Origin: JBGSTR01 sp963707135
GTDB lineage: Bacteria > Pseudomonadota > Gammaproteobacteria > Chromatiales > Chromatiaceae
Reading direction: 5' to 3'
Assembly (NCBI GenBank): GCA_963707135.1
Contig: CAVPOY010000031.1
Coordinates: forward strand, 62,001 to 126,000
DNA: 64,000 nt
Within the stretch, counting starts at the first letter, position 1; every line of letters starts with the position of its first letter. Below, one piece after another: positions 57,111-64,000 of the stretch. A program made the translations under genes and the position numbers. The notes under the pieces were generated by a model that did not search any database, had not been told where the DNA came from, and saw nothing but the letters and a program-made list of their open reading frames with translations.

Positions 57111-57962
57111 CTACCCGTTGTGGATCAGCCAGCGGTGCAGCAGGCTGGTGATCTCCCGTCCACGCGCCGACGCACGCGCCGAGCGCGATTCGAACAGCCG
57201 CACCAGGTCCTCTTGCCGAGGCGGCCGGACGGCCTCGCGCCTGCGCTGCGCCGCCAGATAGCGGGTCTTGAGCCAGCCGATACGCGCCGGCTCCAGGTAC
57301 CAGGCAAGGATCTCTGTCAGGTCCCTGGCCAGAGCCGGCTCGCCGGTCTGCGCGAGCTCCGTGTTCAGGCCGAAACCCAGGTCCTGGAGGTGCGCCTGCA
57401 TCCAGGCAAACGCCAGCGCTCGCAACCACTGGCGGGAGCGCTCCCCGTGCTCCGGCCCCGCGCAGCGCGCGGCCTCGCGGTTGATCCAGTCGCGGCACTC
57501 TGCCGGGCCGCGCGCCGCCTTGGGTATGCCCAGTTTTGCGCCAGCCCACCAAGCGGCCCGGCGGCGCAGGTCCTCGTACCAATGCCGGTACATGCCCGCG
57601 GCCTGGGGCAGCAGCAGGAACTCCGTGTACCGGTGAAAAAGCTCGTCGCGCTGGCCGGCGCGTCCGAGAACCCGCGCCACGACCTCGCCCGCATCGTCGA
57701 CGAACACCACCGTGACACCCGCGGCCGCGCACGCGAGCAGGGCCTCCGACGTCCAAGCCACCCAGGCACCGCTGTAGACGCGCGAGAGCCGGCATAGAGG
57801 GAACAGTCGCTCTGCCTGCTCTTCCCGCAAGACGGACAGGGCCGGACCGTCGAGCGCCACCCGGGTGTCTCCGGAGGGCGCGATGTACAGGGGACGCGCG
57901 TCGGTGACGCATGCCGGGGGGTGTCCGCCGGGCGCGGAAGCTATTGCGGTCCGAACGATCAT
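57111..57962 (-). CDS. Divergent Cas1-like protein, probably catalytically inactive
   Basis: 283 aa. The N-terminal beta domain is Cas1-like (PLYIAPSGDTRVALDGPALS; ERLFPLCRLSRVYSGAWVAW; CAAAGVTVVFVDDAGEVVAR). In the helical domain the LAFAWMQAHLQDLGFGLNTE and PALARDLTEI region aligns with the Cas1 segment holding the catalytic His and Asp. Asp (about 214) is kept, but the G-F-x-H-E histidine is replaced (GFGLNTE), and the E-G-x-x-A-x-x-Y-F glutamate motif is missing. The start overlaps cas1 (ATGA). Known family placement uncertain; it may be a structural partner for the neighbouring Cas2-like protein. Confidence 0.8.
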   Translation of the reverse strand: MIVRTAIASAPGGHPPACVTDARPLYIAPSGDTRVALDGPALSVLREEQAERLFPLCRLSRVYSGAWVAWTSEALLACAAAGVTVVFVDDAGEVVARVLGRAGQRDELFHRYTEFLLLPQAAGMYRHWYEDLRRRAAWWAGAKLGIPKAARGPAECRDWINREAARCAGPEHGERSRQWLRALAFAWMQAHLQDLGFGLNTELAQTGEPALARDLTEILAWYLEPARIGWLKTRYLAAQRRREAVRPPRQEDLVRLFESRSARASARGREITSLLHRWLIHNG

Positions 57963-58936
57963 GACCTCTCCTGCCGATTCGCGACGAACCCCGTGCCCTC
58001 CTCGGCCAGCGAGCGCGCGAGCCTGGCCGCGACGCGACGCAACAGCCGCCGCAGGGGCCGGGCGAGCGTCTCGAACTCGCTGTAGAACCTGTGCCGGCCG
58101 CTCTTGCCGAGCAGGCAGGCATCGCCCTCGCGCACGAAATCCTCGGCCCGCAGCGCCTTGTGGCGGAACTGCTCCCAGGCCCAGGCGTCGACCCGGGGGC
58201 GCAGCGGCTCGATCAGGTCACAGGCGAGCGATTCCCGACCGAAGTCCAGCTCATGGAAAAAGCCGATCATCGGGTCGAGCCCCGCGGCGTGGCAGGCACG
58301 CACGGCCTCGAAGTGCAGCAGCGTGTAGCCGAGCGAGAGCACGGCGTTGGCCGGGTCGCGGGGCGGCCGCCGGTTGCGGCCGGTAAAGCCCAGGGACTCG
58401 GGCAGCAGCCGCGCAAGGCCCGTGAAGTACGCCGACGCCGCCGCGCCCTCGATGCCGAGCAGACTGGAAACCGGCAACGGCCGTTCGGCCTGGATCCGGT
58501 CGAGCGCATGCTCGACCCGCTCCAGGGCCTCCGTCAGCGGGTAGCGCAGATCGGGGCGCTGGCCAAGGCCCCGGCGCAGCAGGCGTATCTGGCCCTTGAG
58601 CTTTCCCGACACCAGTCGCTCTGACCAGGCGCGTCGCCATGCCGCGTCCTCGTAGCGGCGGTACTGTCCGACGCGGCGCGCGGCGTCGTTGCCCGCGCGG
58701 CCGAGGACCACCGCCTGTTTCGACGCGTTGCGCCCGCCGAAAATCAGCACGCCGATCCCGGCGTCCGCCAGGCGGGCCAGCAGGCTGCTCTCGATCTCCA
58801 CGGCGCTGCGCATGACCACGCGCTCCAACAGGTGCAGCGGGACCGTGGCCTGACGCGCGTCGTCCGCGTACAGCGCCAGCGTCCGGCCCTCGAGCTTCAG
58901 CGACAGACCGCGGCGGTCCAGGTAAAGCGTGCTCAT
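57959..58936 (-). CDS. cas1: CRISPR-associated endonuclease/integrase Cas1
   Basis: Integrates spacers into CRISPR arrays with Cas2. The 325-aa protein begins MSTLYLDRRGLSLKLEGRTL (beta domain). Its helical domain retains all three metal ligands: Glu 163 in LLGIEGAAASAYF, His 228 in MIGFFHELDFGRE, Asp 240 in SLACDLIEP. The N-terminus resembles the Cas1 type found with cyanobacterial and type III loci, an impression only. It lies 6 nt after cas2 and overlaps the Cas1-like gene by 4 nt. Confidence 0.95.
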   Translation of the reverse strand: MSTLYLDRRGLSLKLEGRTLALYADDARQATVPLHLLERVVMRSAVEIESSLLARLADAGIGVLIFGGRNASKQAVVLGRAGNDAARRVGQYRRYEDAAWRRAWSERLVSGKLKGQIRLLRRGLGQRPDLRYPLTEALERVEHALDRIQAERPLPVSSLLGIEGAAASAYFTGLARLLPESLGFTGRNRRPPRDPANAVLSLGYTLLHFEAVRACHAAGLDPMIGFFHELDFGRESLACDLIEPLRPRVDAWAWEQFRHKALRAEDFVREGDACLLGKSGRHRFYSEFETLARPLRRLLRRVAARLARSLAEEGTGFVANRQERS

Positions 58937-58942
58937 GCCGGG

Positions 58943-59227
58943 CTACCCCACGTAAAACCAGGGCGGGTCAACGGGTCTGACGGCCTTGCCCAGGGTCCGC
59001 ACCTTGCCGCGCGGGTCGAGCCGGATCAGGAAGAACCGGTCCTCGACCGCATCGAGCACGCCGCGAACGGCAGCCAGCAGGTCCCGCCTCTCCGCCTCGG
59101 AGAGAAAACACTCGAACACGGACTTCTGCCGCCCGCTGGCGAAGCCCTTCAGCACCTTCAGGGCCTCGCGCAAGCGGCGCGCGTCGGAGACGTCGTAGGC
59201 CGCGATGTAGAGCGTTCTTTGAGACAT
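58943..59227 (-). CDS. cas2: CRISPR-associated protein Cas2
   Basis: 94 aa. RTLYIAAYDVSDARRLREAL is the first strand with the conserved Asp (about 12) of Cas2, followed by GRQKSVFECFLSEAERRDLL and DRFFLIRLDPRGKV. Normal length. First gene of the minus-strand operon cas2-cas1-cas1-like-cas2-like. A perfect 14-bp palindrome lies 16 nt upstream of its ATG. Confidence 0.94.
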   Translation of the reverse strand: MSQRTLYIAAYDVSDARRLREALKVLKGFASGRQKSVFECFLSEAERRDLLAAVRGVLDAVEDRFFLIRLDPRGKVRTLGKAVRPVDPPWFYVG

Positions 59228-59242
59228 GCGAGCAGGTTATCC

Positions 59243-59256
59243 CTGTCGCGCGACAG
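59243..59256. promoter_or_regulatory. Palindrome upstream of cas2, possible operator
   Basis: ctgtcgcgcgacag is a perfect 14-nt inverted repeat 16 nt before the cas2 start and is embedded in a longer CCCTG ... CAGGG arrangement. It is well placed for a repressor site on the adaptation operon, though GC-rich palindromes arise by chance in this genome. Confidence 0.35.
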
Positions 59257-59444
59257 TCGCAGGGTTCGCAACCTTGCGGGAGCGGTGGGCCAGCCACGTA
59301 GCCGGTATGCAGCAGCGCGGAATCCGGGGCAACCTGGATCGCGCCGGGCACGCCAAGCCGATCAACGGCCCGGCCGGGTCACCCGATTCAGATCCCCCCA
59401 TCCCCCCAACATGCCCGGCCCCATCCAGGCTACGGATTTGTGCC

Positions 59445-59468
59445 CCCTCTCCCGCTCGCGGGAGAGGG
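59445..59468. repeat. REP-like hairpin between corA and cas2
   Basis: ccctctcccg and cgggagaggg form a perfect 10-bp stem with a 4-nt loop, followed by a G-rich tail. This resembles the widespread intergenic REP-type element of proteobacteria. It lies in the roughly 390-bp gap between corA (3' end) and the cas operon promoter; it could also act as a transcript end for corA. No T-run follows. Confidence 0.65.
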
Positions 59469-59614
59469 ACGGGGTGAGGGGGAAGCCACTTCGCCTGGAT
59501 GAAGCGAAGCGGAGGCCAGGCCGACCCCGGCTCGGTATCAGAATCGAGTCTCGATCGCCCCCGGCAGCGGCATGCGCGTGGGGCGAGGCCCCGTCGCCGC
59601 TTCCCGGCTCGCTC

Positions 59615-60571
59615 TCAGAGCCAGCCCTTCCGCTTGAAGTAGAGATAGGGCGCTATCGCCGAGGCGACCATGAGCCCCAGGGCCAAGGGGTAGCCCCAAC
59701 GCATGCTCAGCTCCGGCATGACGCTGAAGTTCATGCCGTAGATGCTGGCCACCAGCGTGGGCGGCAGAAACACCACCGCCGCAATGGAGAAGGTCTTGAT
59801 GATCTTGTTCTGCTCGAGGTTGATGAAGCCCATCGCCGAATTGAGCAGGAAGTTCACCTTCTCGGTCAGGAACGCATTGTGCGGCAACAGGGTTTCCACG
59901 TCGCGCAGCAGCTCCTGGATCCATTCCGCCTGTTCGGAGTCGAAACGCCCCCGGCGCAGCAGAAAGGTCAGGTCGCGCTGGGCGTCCATCAGGGCGATCC
60001 TCACCTTGCCGTTCAGGTTCTCCTGCACCGCGAGCACGTCCAGAGACTCCTCGAAGTCCACCTCGACCCGCTGGAGCACCTTGGCGCTCAGAGCCTCGAG
60101 CTTACGCGTCGCGTCCTCGAGCTCGTCCGCCAGTCCGTCGACCTTGATCTCCATCAGGTTCAACACGATCGACTCGGGGTCGTCGATCAGCATCGGGTCA
60201 TGAGCGCTGCGCCGGCGCAGCAACCGCATGGCCGGCAGCTCCCGCGGCGCGAGGGACACCACACGCTTCTCGCACATGATGATGCATACGTTGGTGTTCT
60301 GCGGCGTGCCGTCCAGGGTATGCAGAAACAGGGTGTTGAACTGCAGGGCCTCGTCGTGGGCGACGTGATGGGCGCTCGCCTCCAGCTCCTCGATCTCCTC
60401 GAGGCTGGGGAACGGAAACCCGTAGAGCGCCTGCACAGCCGCGAGCTCCTCGACGGTGGGCTCGACGAGCTGGATCCAGATGGCGCTCGGGAGGGCCGCC
60501 GGGAGCTGGTTGGACGGGATCTCCGTCAGGCGATGCCTTTCGAGCAGGTAGGCTTCGAGCACTTGAAACAA
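59615..60571 (-). CDS. corA: Magnesium/cobalt channel CorA
   Basis: Pentameric inner-membrane Mg2+ channel. The 318-aa protein closely follows housekeeping CorA: IWIQLVEPTVEELAAVQ, LEEIEELEASAHHV, LLPHNAFLTEKVNFLLNSAM, IIKTFSIAAVVFLPPTLVAS, the selectivity motif YGMNF, and the PYLYFKRKGWL end. Two C-terminal membrane helices. Although corA-like genes accompany some type III CRISPR loci, this sequence looks like ordinary CorA. Confidence 0.96.
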   Translation of the reverse strand: MFQVLEAYLLERHRLTEIPSNQLPAALPSAIWIQLVEPTVEELAAVQALYGFPFPSLEEIEELEASAHHVAHDEALQFNTLFLHTLDGTPQNTNVCIIMCEKRVVSLAPRELPAMRLLRRRSAHDPMLIDDPESIVLNLMEIKVDGLADELEDATRKLEALSAKVLQRVEVDFEESLDVLAVQENLNGKVRIALMDAQRDLTFLLRRGRFDSEQAEWIQELLRDVETLLPHNAFLTEKVNFLLNSAMGFINLEQNKIIKTFSIAAVVFLPPTLVASIYGMNFSVMPELSMRWGYPLALGLMVASAIAPYLYFKRKGWL

Positions 60572-60949
60572 CCTCGAGTTGGACGTCCCGCCCCGCGGGA
60601 CGGGTGACAGCGACCCGAGGCCAATGTTACTGCTCGCCCACGGCGTTCGGAAGCAAGGGCTTCAATGACGCGACGCCAAACCGGTAGGCCAAGCAAGGTC
60701 GCGCGTCAAACGCCTGACCACGCCATCGGCCCCCCCATGGAGCCAGAGCCGCGGCTATGGCCGCGTTTTTCATTCGCCGGCACACGGCTTCTTGAGCATG
60801 GCGCGGACTTCAGGGTCTTACCGGGCCCCCTCTTTGCGGCTGATACCTGGTGAAAGCTTATCCATGCACAACGTCAGGAAATACGCTTGCGTTCGGGGAC
60901 ACTGTCAAATCAAACGCTAGCGCCTCCGGACCAGGTCTCTGACTATCAG
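60572..60949. other. Intergenic region right of corA
   Basis: About 380 bp containing the probable corA promoter. No CRISPR repeats, RNA genes or supported reading frames. Confidence 0.4.
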
Positions 60950-61181
60950 TCACTTGTGTTGTTGGCCCCGCCTGGTTAGCCGGTCCCAGTATTCTTGCCG
61001 TTCGCGCCGTTCCCGTTCCTGCTCAATGCGCAGCATTTCCTTCTCGCGCAGATCGCGCCGGTGCTGCTCCGCAATGGCGTGCGCCTGTTGCCAGCGTTCG
61101 TAAGCGTCCGATCCAGCCAAGCCGTCGGCTAGCGCCGCGGACCGCGACCCCTGTAATTACGACCGCCAGAACCGTCTTCAT
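60950..61181 (-). pseudogene. Small secreted Arg/Glu-rich protein, frameshifted
   Basis: ATG 61181 opens MKTVLAVVITGV, a short signal-like start. In the next frame the sequence runs on as SAALADGLAGSDAYERWQQA, HAIAEQHRRDLREKEMLRIE, QERERREREYWDRLTRRGQ and stops at 60950. The span is 232 bp, one more than a multiple of three, so a single inserted base breaks it. If intact it would be a roughly 76-aa periplasmic helical protein, similar in style to the protein at 8955. Family unknown. Confidence 0.45.
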
Positions 61182-61399
61182 ATGCCCAACCTGCTGCCTA
61201 TCCTTCCAAGCCTGACTTGCCATCGGAAGTCTCTCCATTCCGGGCGCCTTGCCCCGAAGCGCCGCGACGCCGCAACGGGTCAAACACGTTCCGAATGTCT
61301 TAAATTGATTGAATCACCGCCATTTCACTGGCGTCCCAATCCCCTTTAGATCGGGTCTCTGATTTCTACATCCCTCCGACAACCCCAGCAAACACCTAG

Positions 61400-62779
61400 T
61401 CATTCGCTTCCCGTGTCCTCCAGCAGGTTACCGCCGTCCAGCTCCAGGGCCGGGATGGCGGCCAGTCCGCCGCCGACGATGCCTTGCAGGGCGCCGTACA
61501 TGCCCGAGGTGCTGCCGATGACCCGCTGGATCTGCTTCTCGCGCTCGGCCCACTGCTTCTCCATGGCGCGGCGCTCGCGCTGGATCTGGGACTGCATGGC
61601 GCTGAAGGCCTCGACGATGGCCTCCACCCGCTGGCGGAACTCGTCGCCGGCCAGATAGGTGTAGAGCAGTTCCATCTTCTCGTTCTTGCCCTCCGAGGCG
61701 GCGCGGGCGTAGGCGACCTGGATGAGCTGCTCGCGCAGGGCCACGGCGAGCGCGGGCCAGGTCCTGACGCCGGCGACCCAGACGCCGTCGATGCGGCCGA
61801 AGCCCTCGATACCGTCGGGCAGGGCGACCGAGACCAGCACGGCGGCGCCGGCGCCGGCGGCCCGCTGGTCCTGCTTGAGCTTGTCGATCCAGGCGGGCGC
61901 CCAGTTCTTGGCGTTCTTGGTCTCCCAGAGGATGAGCCCGCAGTCTTCGAAGCGTTCGTTGCGCACCCGCTGCTGGATGTCGGCACCGCGCGCGCCCTTG
62001 AGCACGGGGTCGATACGGTCCTGCGGGAACTGGCGCTCCAGGGCCGCCTGGATGTCGAGCTCCAGGACCTCGCCCTGCAGCTCCTGCGAGCCGAGCTCGC
62101 TGCGGCGCTTGGCGTCCTCCAGGGCCTGGCGCAGGTCGGCGATCTGCTTCTCCTTCTCCTTGAGCTTGAGACCCTGCTCCTCGGCGGCGGACCTGCGAAT
62201 GGCGGTCTCCAGCTCGGTCTTGGCGGCGTCGAGCTTGCGGGCGACCTCGAGATCGAGCTCGCGGGCGCGCTCCTCCAGGGCGGTCTTCTCCTTGCGCAGG
62301 GCCAGCTCCGCCTCCTGGGCGAGGCGCGCCTTCTCGCGCTGTGCGGCGAGGTCGTCCCGCAGCTCTTTCAGGGCAAGCTCGTTCTGCTCGCGGGCTCGTG
62401 TCTCGACCGCCGCGGCGGCCTGGGCGATGCGCTCGGACTCGCCCTTGCGCAGGGTCTCCTCGACCTCGGCGCGGATGCGCTCGGCCTGGGCCTTCTGCGT
62501 CTCCTCCAGCTCGCGCTTTTCCTTGCGCAGCGCCAGCTCGCGGTTCGCGGCCTCCTCGGCCTGCCGGGCCCGCTCGGCGATCTGCGCCCGAAGGTCCGCG
62601 AGGTCGATGTCGAGGGCGCCGCGGGCGCGCTGCTCGGCCTCGGCCACCGCGCGCTTGAGACGGGCCTCGTTCTCGGCCTTGAGGCTGGTCTCCAGCTCGC
62701 CCCGGATCTGGGCGCCGAGGGCCTCGGAGACGGGTATCTCGAAGCCGCAGTTGGGGCATTTGATGCTGGTGTCCTTCAT
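61400..62779 (-). CDS. DUF2130 protein: coiled-coil PD-(D/E)XK nuclease-like
   Basis: 459 aa from ATG 62779. Residues 8-11 form a CPNCG half zinc knuckle (IKCPNCGFEIPVSEALG). About 25-235 is an uninterrupted Glu/Lys/Arg/Ala coiled coil. Next comes the DUF2130 core: GEVLELDIQAALERQFPQD (Glu about 240), GARGADIQQRV (Asp about 267), LILWETKNAKNW (Glu 286-x-Lys 288) and KLKQDQR, a layout consistent with a PD-(D/E)XK nuclease. A shorter coiled coil and a hydrophobic, Gly-rich tail follow. It starts 4 nt after the Csm6-like gene, so the two are co-translated. Nuclease activity is inferred. Confidence 0.85.
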   Translation of the reverse strand: MKDTSIKCPNCGFEIPVSEALGAQIRGELETSLKAENEARLKRAVAEAEQRARGALDIDLADLRAQIAERARQAEEAANRELALRKEKRELEETQKAQAERIRAEVEETLRKGESERIAQAAAAVETRAREQNELALKELRDDLAAQREKARLAQEAELALRKEKTALEERARELDLEVARKLDAAKTELETAIRRSAAEEQGLKLKEKEKQIADLRQALEDAKRRSELGSQELQGEVLELDIQAALERQFPQDRIDPVLKGARGADIQQRVRNERFEDCGLILWETKNAKNWAPAWIDKLKQDQRAAGAGAAVLVSVALPDGIEGFGRIDGVWVAGVRTWPALAVALREQLIQVAYARAASEGKNEKMELLYTYLAGDEFRQRVEAIVEAFSAMQSQIQRERRAMEKQWAEREKQIQRVIGSTSGMYGALQGIVGGGLAAIPALELDGGNLLEDTGSE

Positions 62780-62783
62780 TGGG

Positions 62784-63980
62784 TCACTCGCTCGTGGTGT
62801 GGTCTGGTTGGGCGTCGAGCATCCCACAAGGCCGGGTCGCCTGGCCGGAGGCGCAAGCTTGCGGGACATCGCCGATGGGCGCGAACGCGATGGCCTCCGG
62901 CTCGATTTTCAGGCCATAGCGTGTCCTGGGCCGGCGGCCGTCGGACTGGATCAGGTAGGGCGCGGCGAGCGCTCGTCCCAGGGCCTGCTCGATGGCCCCG
63001 TTGGTGCGCGACTTTCGCTGATCGAAATACTCCGGCGTCATCCCGTCACGCAACGCCTCGGCGACGCGCTCGAAATCGCCGGACATGTCGCCGACGATGC
63101 GGCGGTACTCGCCGAGGTATTGGCGGTCCAGCCCATCGGTGTCCCAACGCGCCGCATGCAGACCGGCCGAGCGGCGGCGGGCCATCGCGGCATAGAACGC
63201 GAGCTCCGCGGGCGTCATCTCCAGGGTCTCGCCGCCGGCCCGGATGCGCTGCCGGGCGAGATCGATGGTCAGCTCGGGCGGCTCCAGGGCGCGGCGGGCG
63301 GCTGAGACGGTCTGGCCGAAGCTCGAGCTTCCCGTCAACAGGCGCTCAGGCAGGCCCTCGCGCAGGCTGACGAAGGGGATCTCGGCCAGGGTCACGCGCG
63401 CCTCGCAGGTATCCGCGAGCTTGTTGTCCCGGGTCGTGATCACCCGGCTGTAGGGAGTCGGGTAGAAGAAGTCCCAGCTCGACTCATAGGGTTCCGAGAC
63501 GAGCACGTGCGAGAGCCTGTCCTGGGGTCGACCGAAGAGCGAGAGGGCATAGCCGAGGTAGTAGCCCATGGTCTTGCGCCCGCCCGCGATGGACACGTGC
63601 AGGGCGCTGCCCGGGTCGGCCGTGAGCTCGCGGACCAGCTCGGTGATCAGGTCCGCGGCCAGCTGGTTGTCCTCGGGGGTGCGTATATCGGTCAGCGGGC
63701 TACCGCTCGCGTCCTGCAGCACCCGGATGCGCTCCGGGCCGAAGGCGATGGGCGGCAGCGAGTAGTCGCGCAGCAGCCGCCCGTACCAGCCCGGATCCGC
63801 CGACAGCAGGCTGAGCCGTGCCCGCTCGGCCCCCTCGGCGGTGGTCACCAGCGCGACCTCGGTGGGCAGGAACGCTGGCGCGCGCTTTACGGCCAGGGCG
63901 TAGAGGGTCTCGGTGACGACCTGCGGCGAAAGGCCGGTCACCGCGAGCAGGATTCGGCGCGGGTACTCCGTTGGGTCCAT
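62784..63980 (-). CDS. CRISPR-associated CARF protein, NE0113/Csm6-ring-nuclease family
   Basis: 398 aa. The N-terminal RRILLAVTGLSPQVVTETLY and the central LHVSIAGGRKTMGYYLGYAL with HVLVSEPYESSWDFFYPTPY are the signature of the Cas_NE0113 (TIGR02584) family, which has a Rossmann CARF fold that binds cyclic oligoadenylates made by type III effector complexes. Residues about 255-360 look like a winged helix (KSRTNGAIEQALGRALAAPY, RPRTRYGLKI). No HEPN R-x4-6-H motif was seen, so it is probably a ring nuclease or sensor rather than an RNase. ATG 63980 lies near the window edge. Confidence 0.88.
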   Translation of the reverse strand: MDPTEYPRRILLAVTGLSPQVVTETLYALAVKRAPAFLPTEVALVTTAEGAERARLSLLSADPGWYGRLLRDYSLPPIAFGPERIRVLQDASGSPLTDIRTPEDNQLAADLITELVRELTADPGSALHVSIAGGRKTMGYYLGYALSLFGRPQDRLSHVLVSEPYESSWDFFYPTPYSRVITTRDNKLADTCEARVTLAEIPFVSLREGLPERLLTGSSSFGQTVSAARRALEPPELTIDLARQRIRAGGETLEMTPAELAFYAAMARRRSAGLHAARWDTDGLDRQYLGEYRRIVGDMSGDFERVAEALRDGMTPEYFDQRKSRTNGAIEQALGRALAAPYLIQSDGRRPRTRYGLKIEPEAIAFAPIGDVPQACASGQATRPCGMLDAQPDHTTSE

Positions 63981-64000
63981 GATGGTGTTGATCCGATGGC

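Noticed and set aside
59615..60571. CorA as a type III CRISPR effector (membrane protein activated by a nucleotide messenger).
   Set aside because: The sequence follows housekeeping CorA closely along its full length, including the GMNF filter and C-terminal motif, and has its own spacing from the cas genes.
61484..63370. Two very long plus-strand frames opposite the DUF2130 and Csm6-like genes.
   Set aside because: Low-complexity Leu/Ala/Arg- and Ser/Arg-rich translations with no motifs; shadows of the Glu/Lys/Ala coiled coil on the other strand.

Overview
The window is high-GC DNA from a gammaproteobacterium, most likely a sulfur-oxidising member of the order Chromatiales. Reasons: gammaproteobacterial operon orders (rpsU-yqeY-dnaG-rpoD; rpsB-tsf-pyrH-frr-uppS-cdsA-dxr with map-glnD divergent; dapC-dapD-arsC-like-dapE; minCDE; ffs-dnaX-ybaB-recR) and a Gly/Tyr/Asn-rich secreted protein resembling purple sulfur bacterial sulfur-globule proteins. 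The genus cannot be set from sequence reading alone.

Layout. 1-27.3 kb is mostly core: translation and envelope precursors (1-5 kb, minus strand), map-glnD, lysine/DAP synthesis (10-13.8 kb), division-site selection and DNA metabolism (15.6-21 kb), the 4.5S SRP RNA, then secreted proteins of unknown role, a cation-efflux protein and a GNAT enzyme. 27.3-37.3 kb is an accessory tract of secreted or surface-polysaccharide genes. Many are frameshifted or truncated. It holds a 153-bp tandem-repeat gene, a roughly 3-kb multi-domain gene broken by many frame changes, and a remnant of a nucleotide-sugar dehydrogenase beside an intact epimerase. 37.7-43 kb carries a CBS/NhaD-ArsB-type permease/CBS cluster, a Tat-exported copper-storage protein, a diguanylate cyclase and the sulfur-globule-like gene. 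43.3-44.6 kb is a scar of a broken hsdM joined to the 3' end of an IS4-type transposase, next to a tRNA-Ile2 (CAU). 44.8-54 kb is core again (rpoD, dnaG, yqeY, rpsU, tsaD, plsY, folB, a MidA-like methyltransferase), followed by a PQQ-type sugar dehydrogenase.

The most interesting part is 55.4-64 kb. Between transposase/CoA-transferase remnants and corA lies a four-gene operon read as cas2-cas1-cas1-like-cas2-like. Two complete Cas1/Cas2 pairs sit back to back, and the second Cas1 lacks two of the three expected metal ligands. No CRISPR array or effector complex is visible. At the right edge a Csm6/NE0113-type CARF-like protein, typical of type III CRISPR loci, is separated by only 4 nt from a DUF2130 coiled-coil PD-(D/E)XK nuclease-like gene. 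Together these suggest part of a type III-related immune island with an unusual dual-integrase adaptation module and a putative signal-activated nuclease. The effector genes, if any, would lie beyond position 64000.

Limits: all product calls come from reading protein motifs without database searches. Frameshift calls in 27-37 kb could be pseudogenes or assembly errors.
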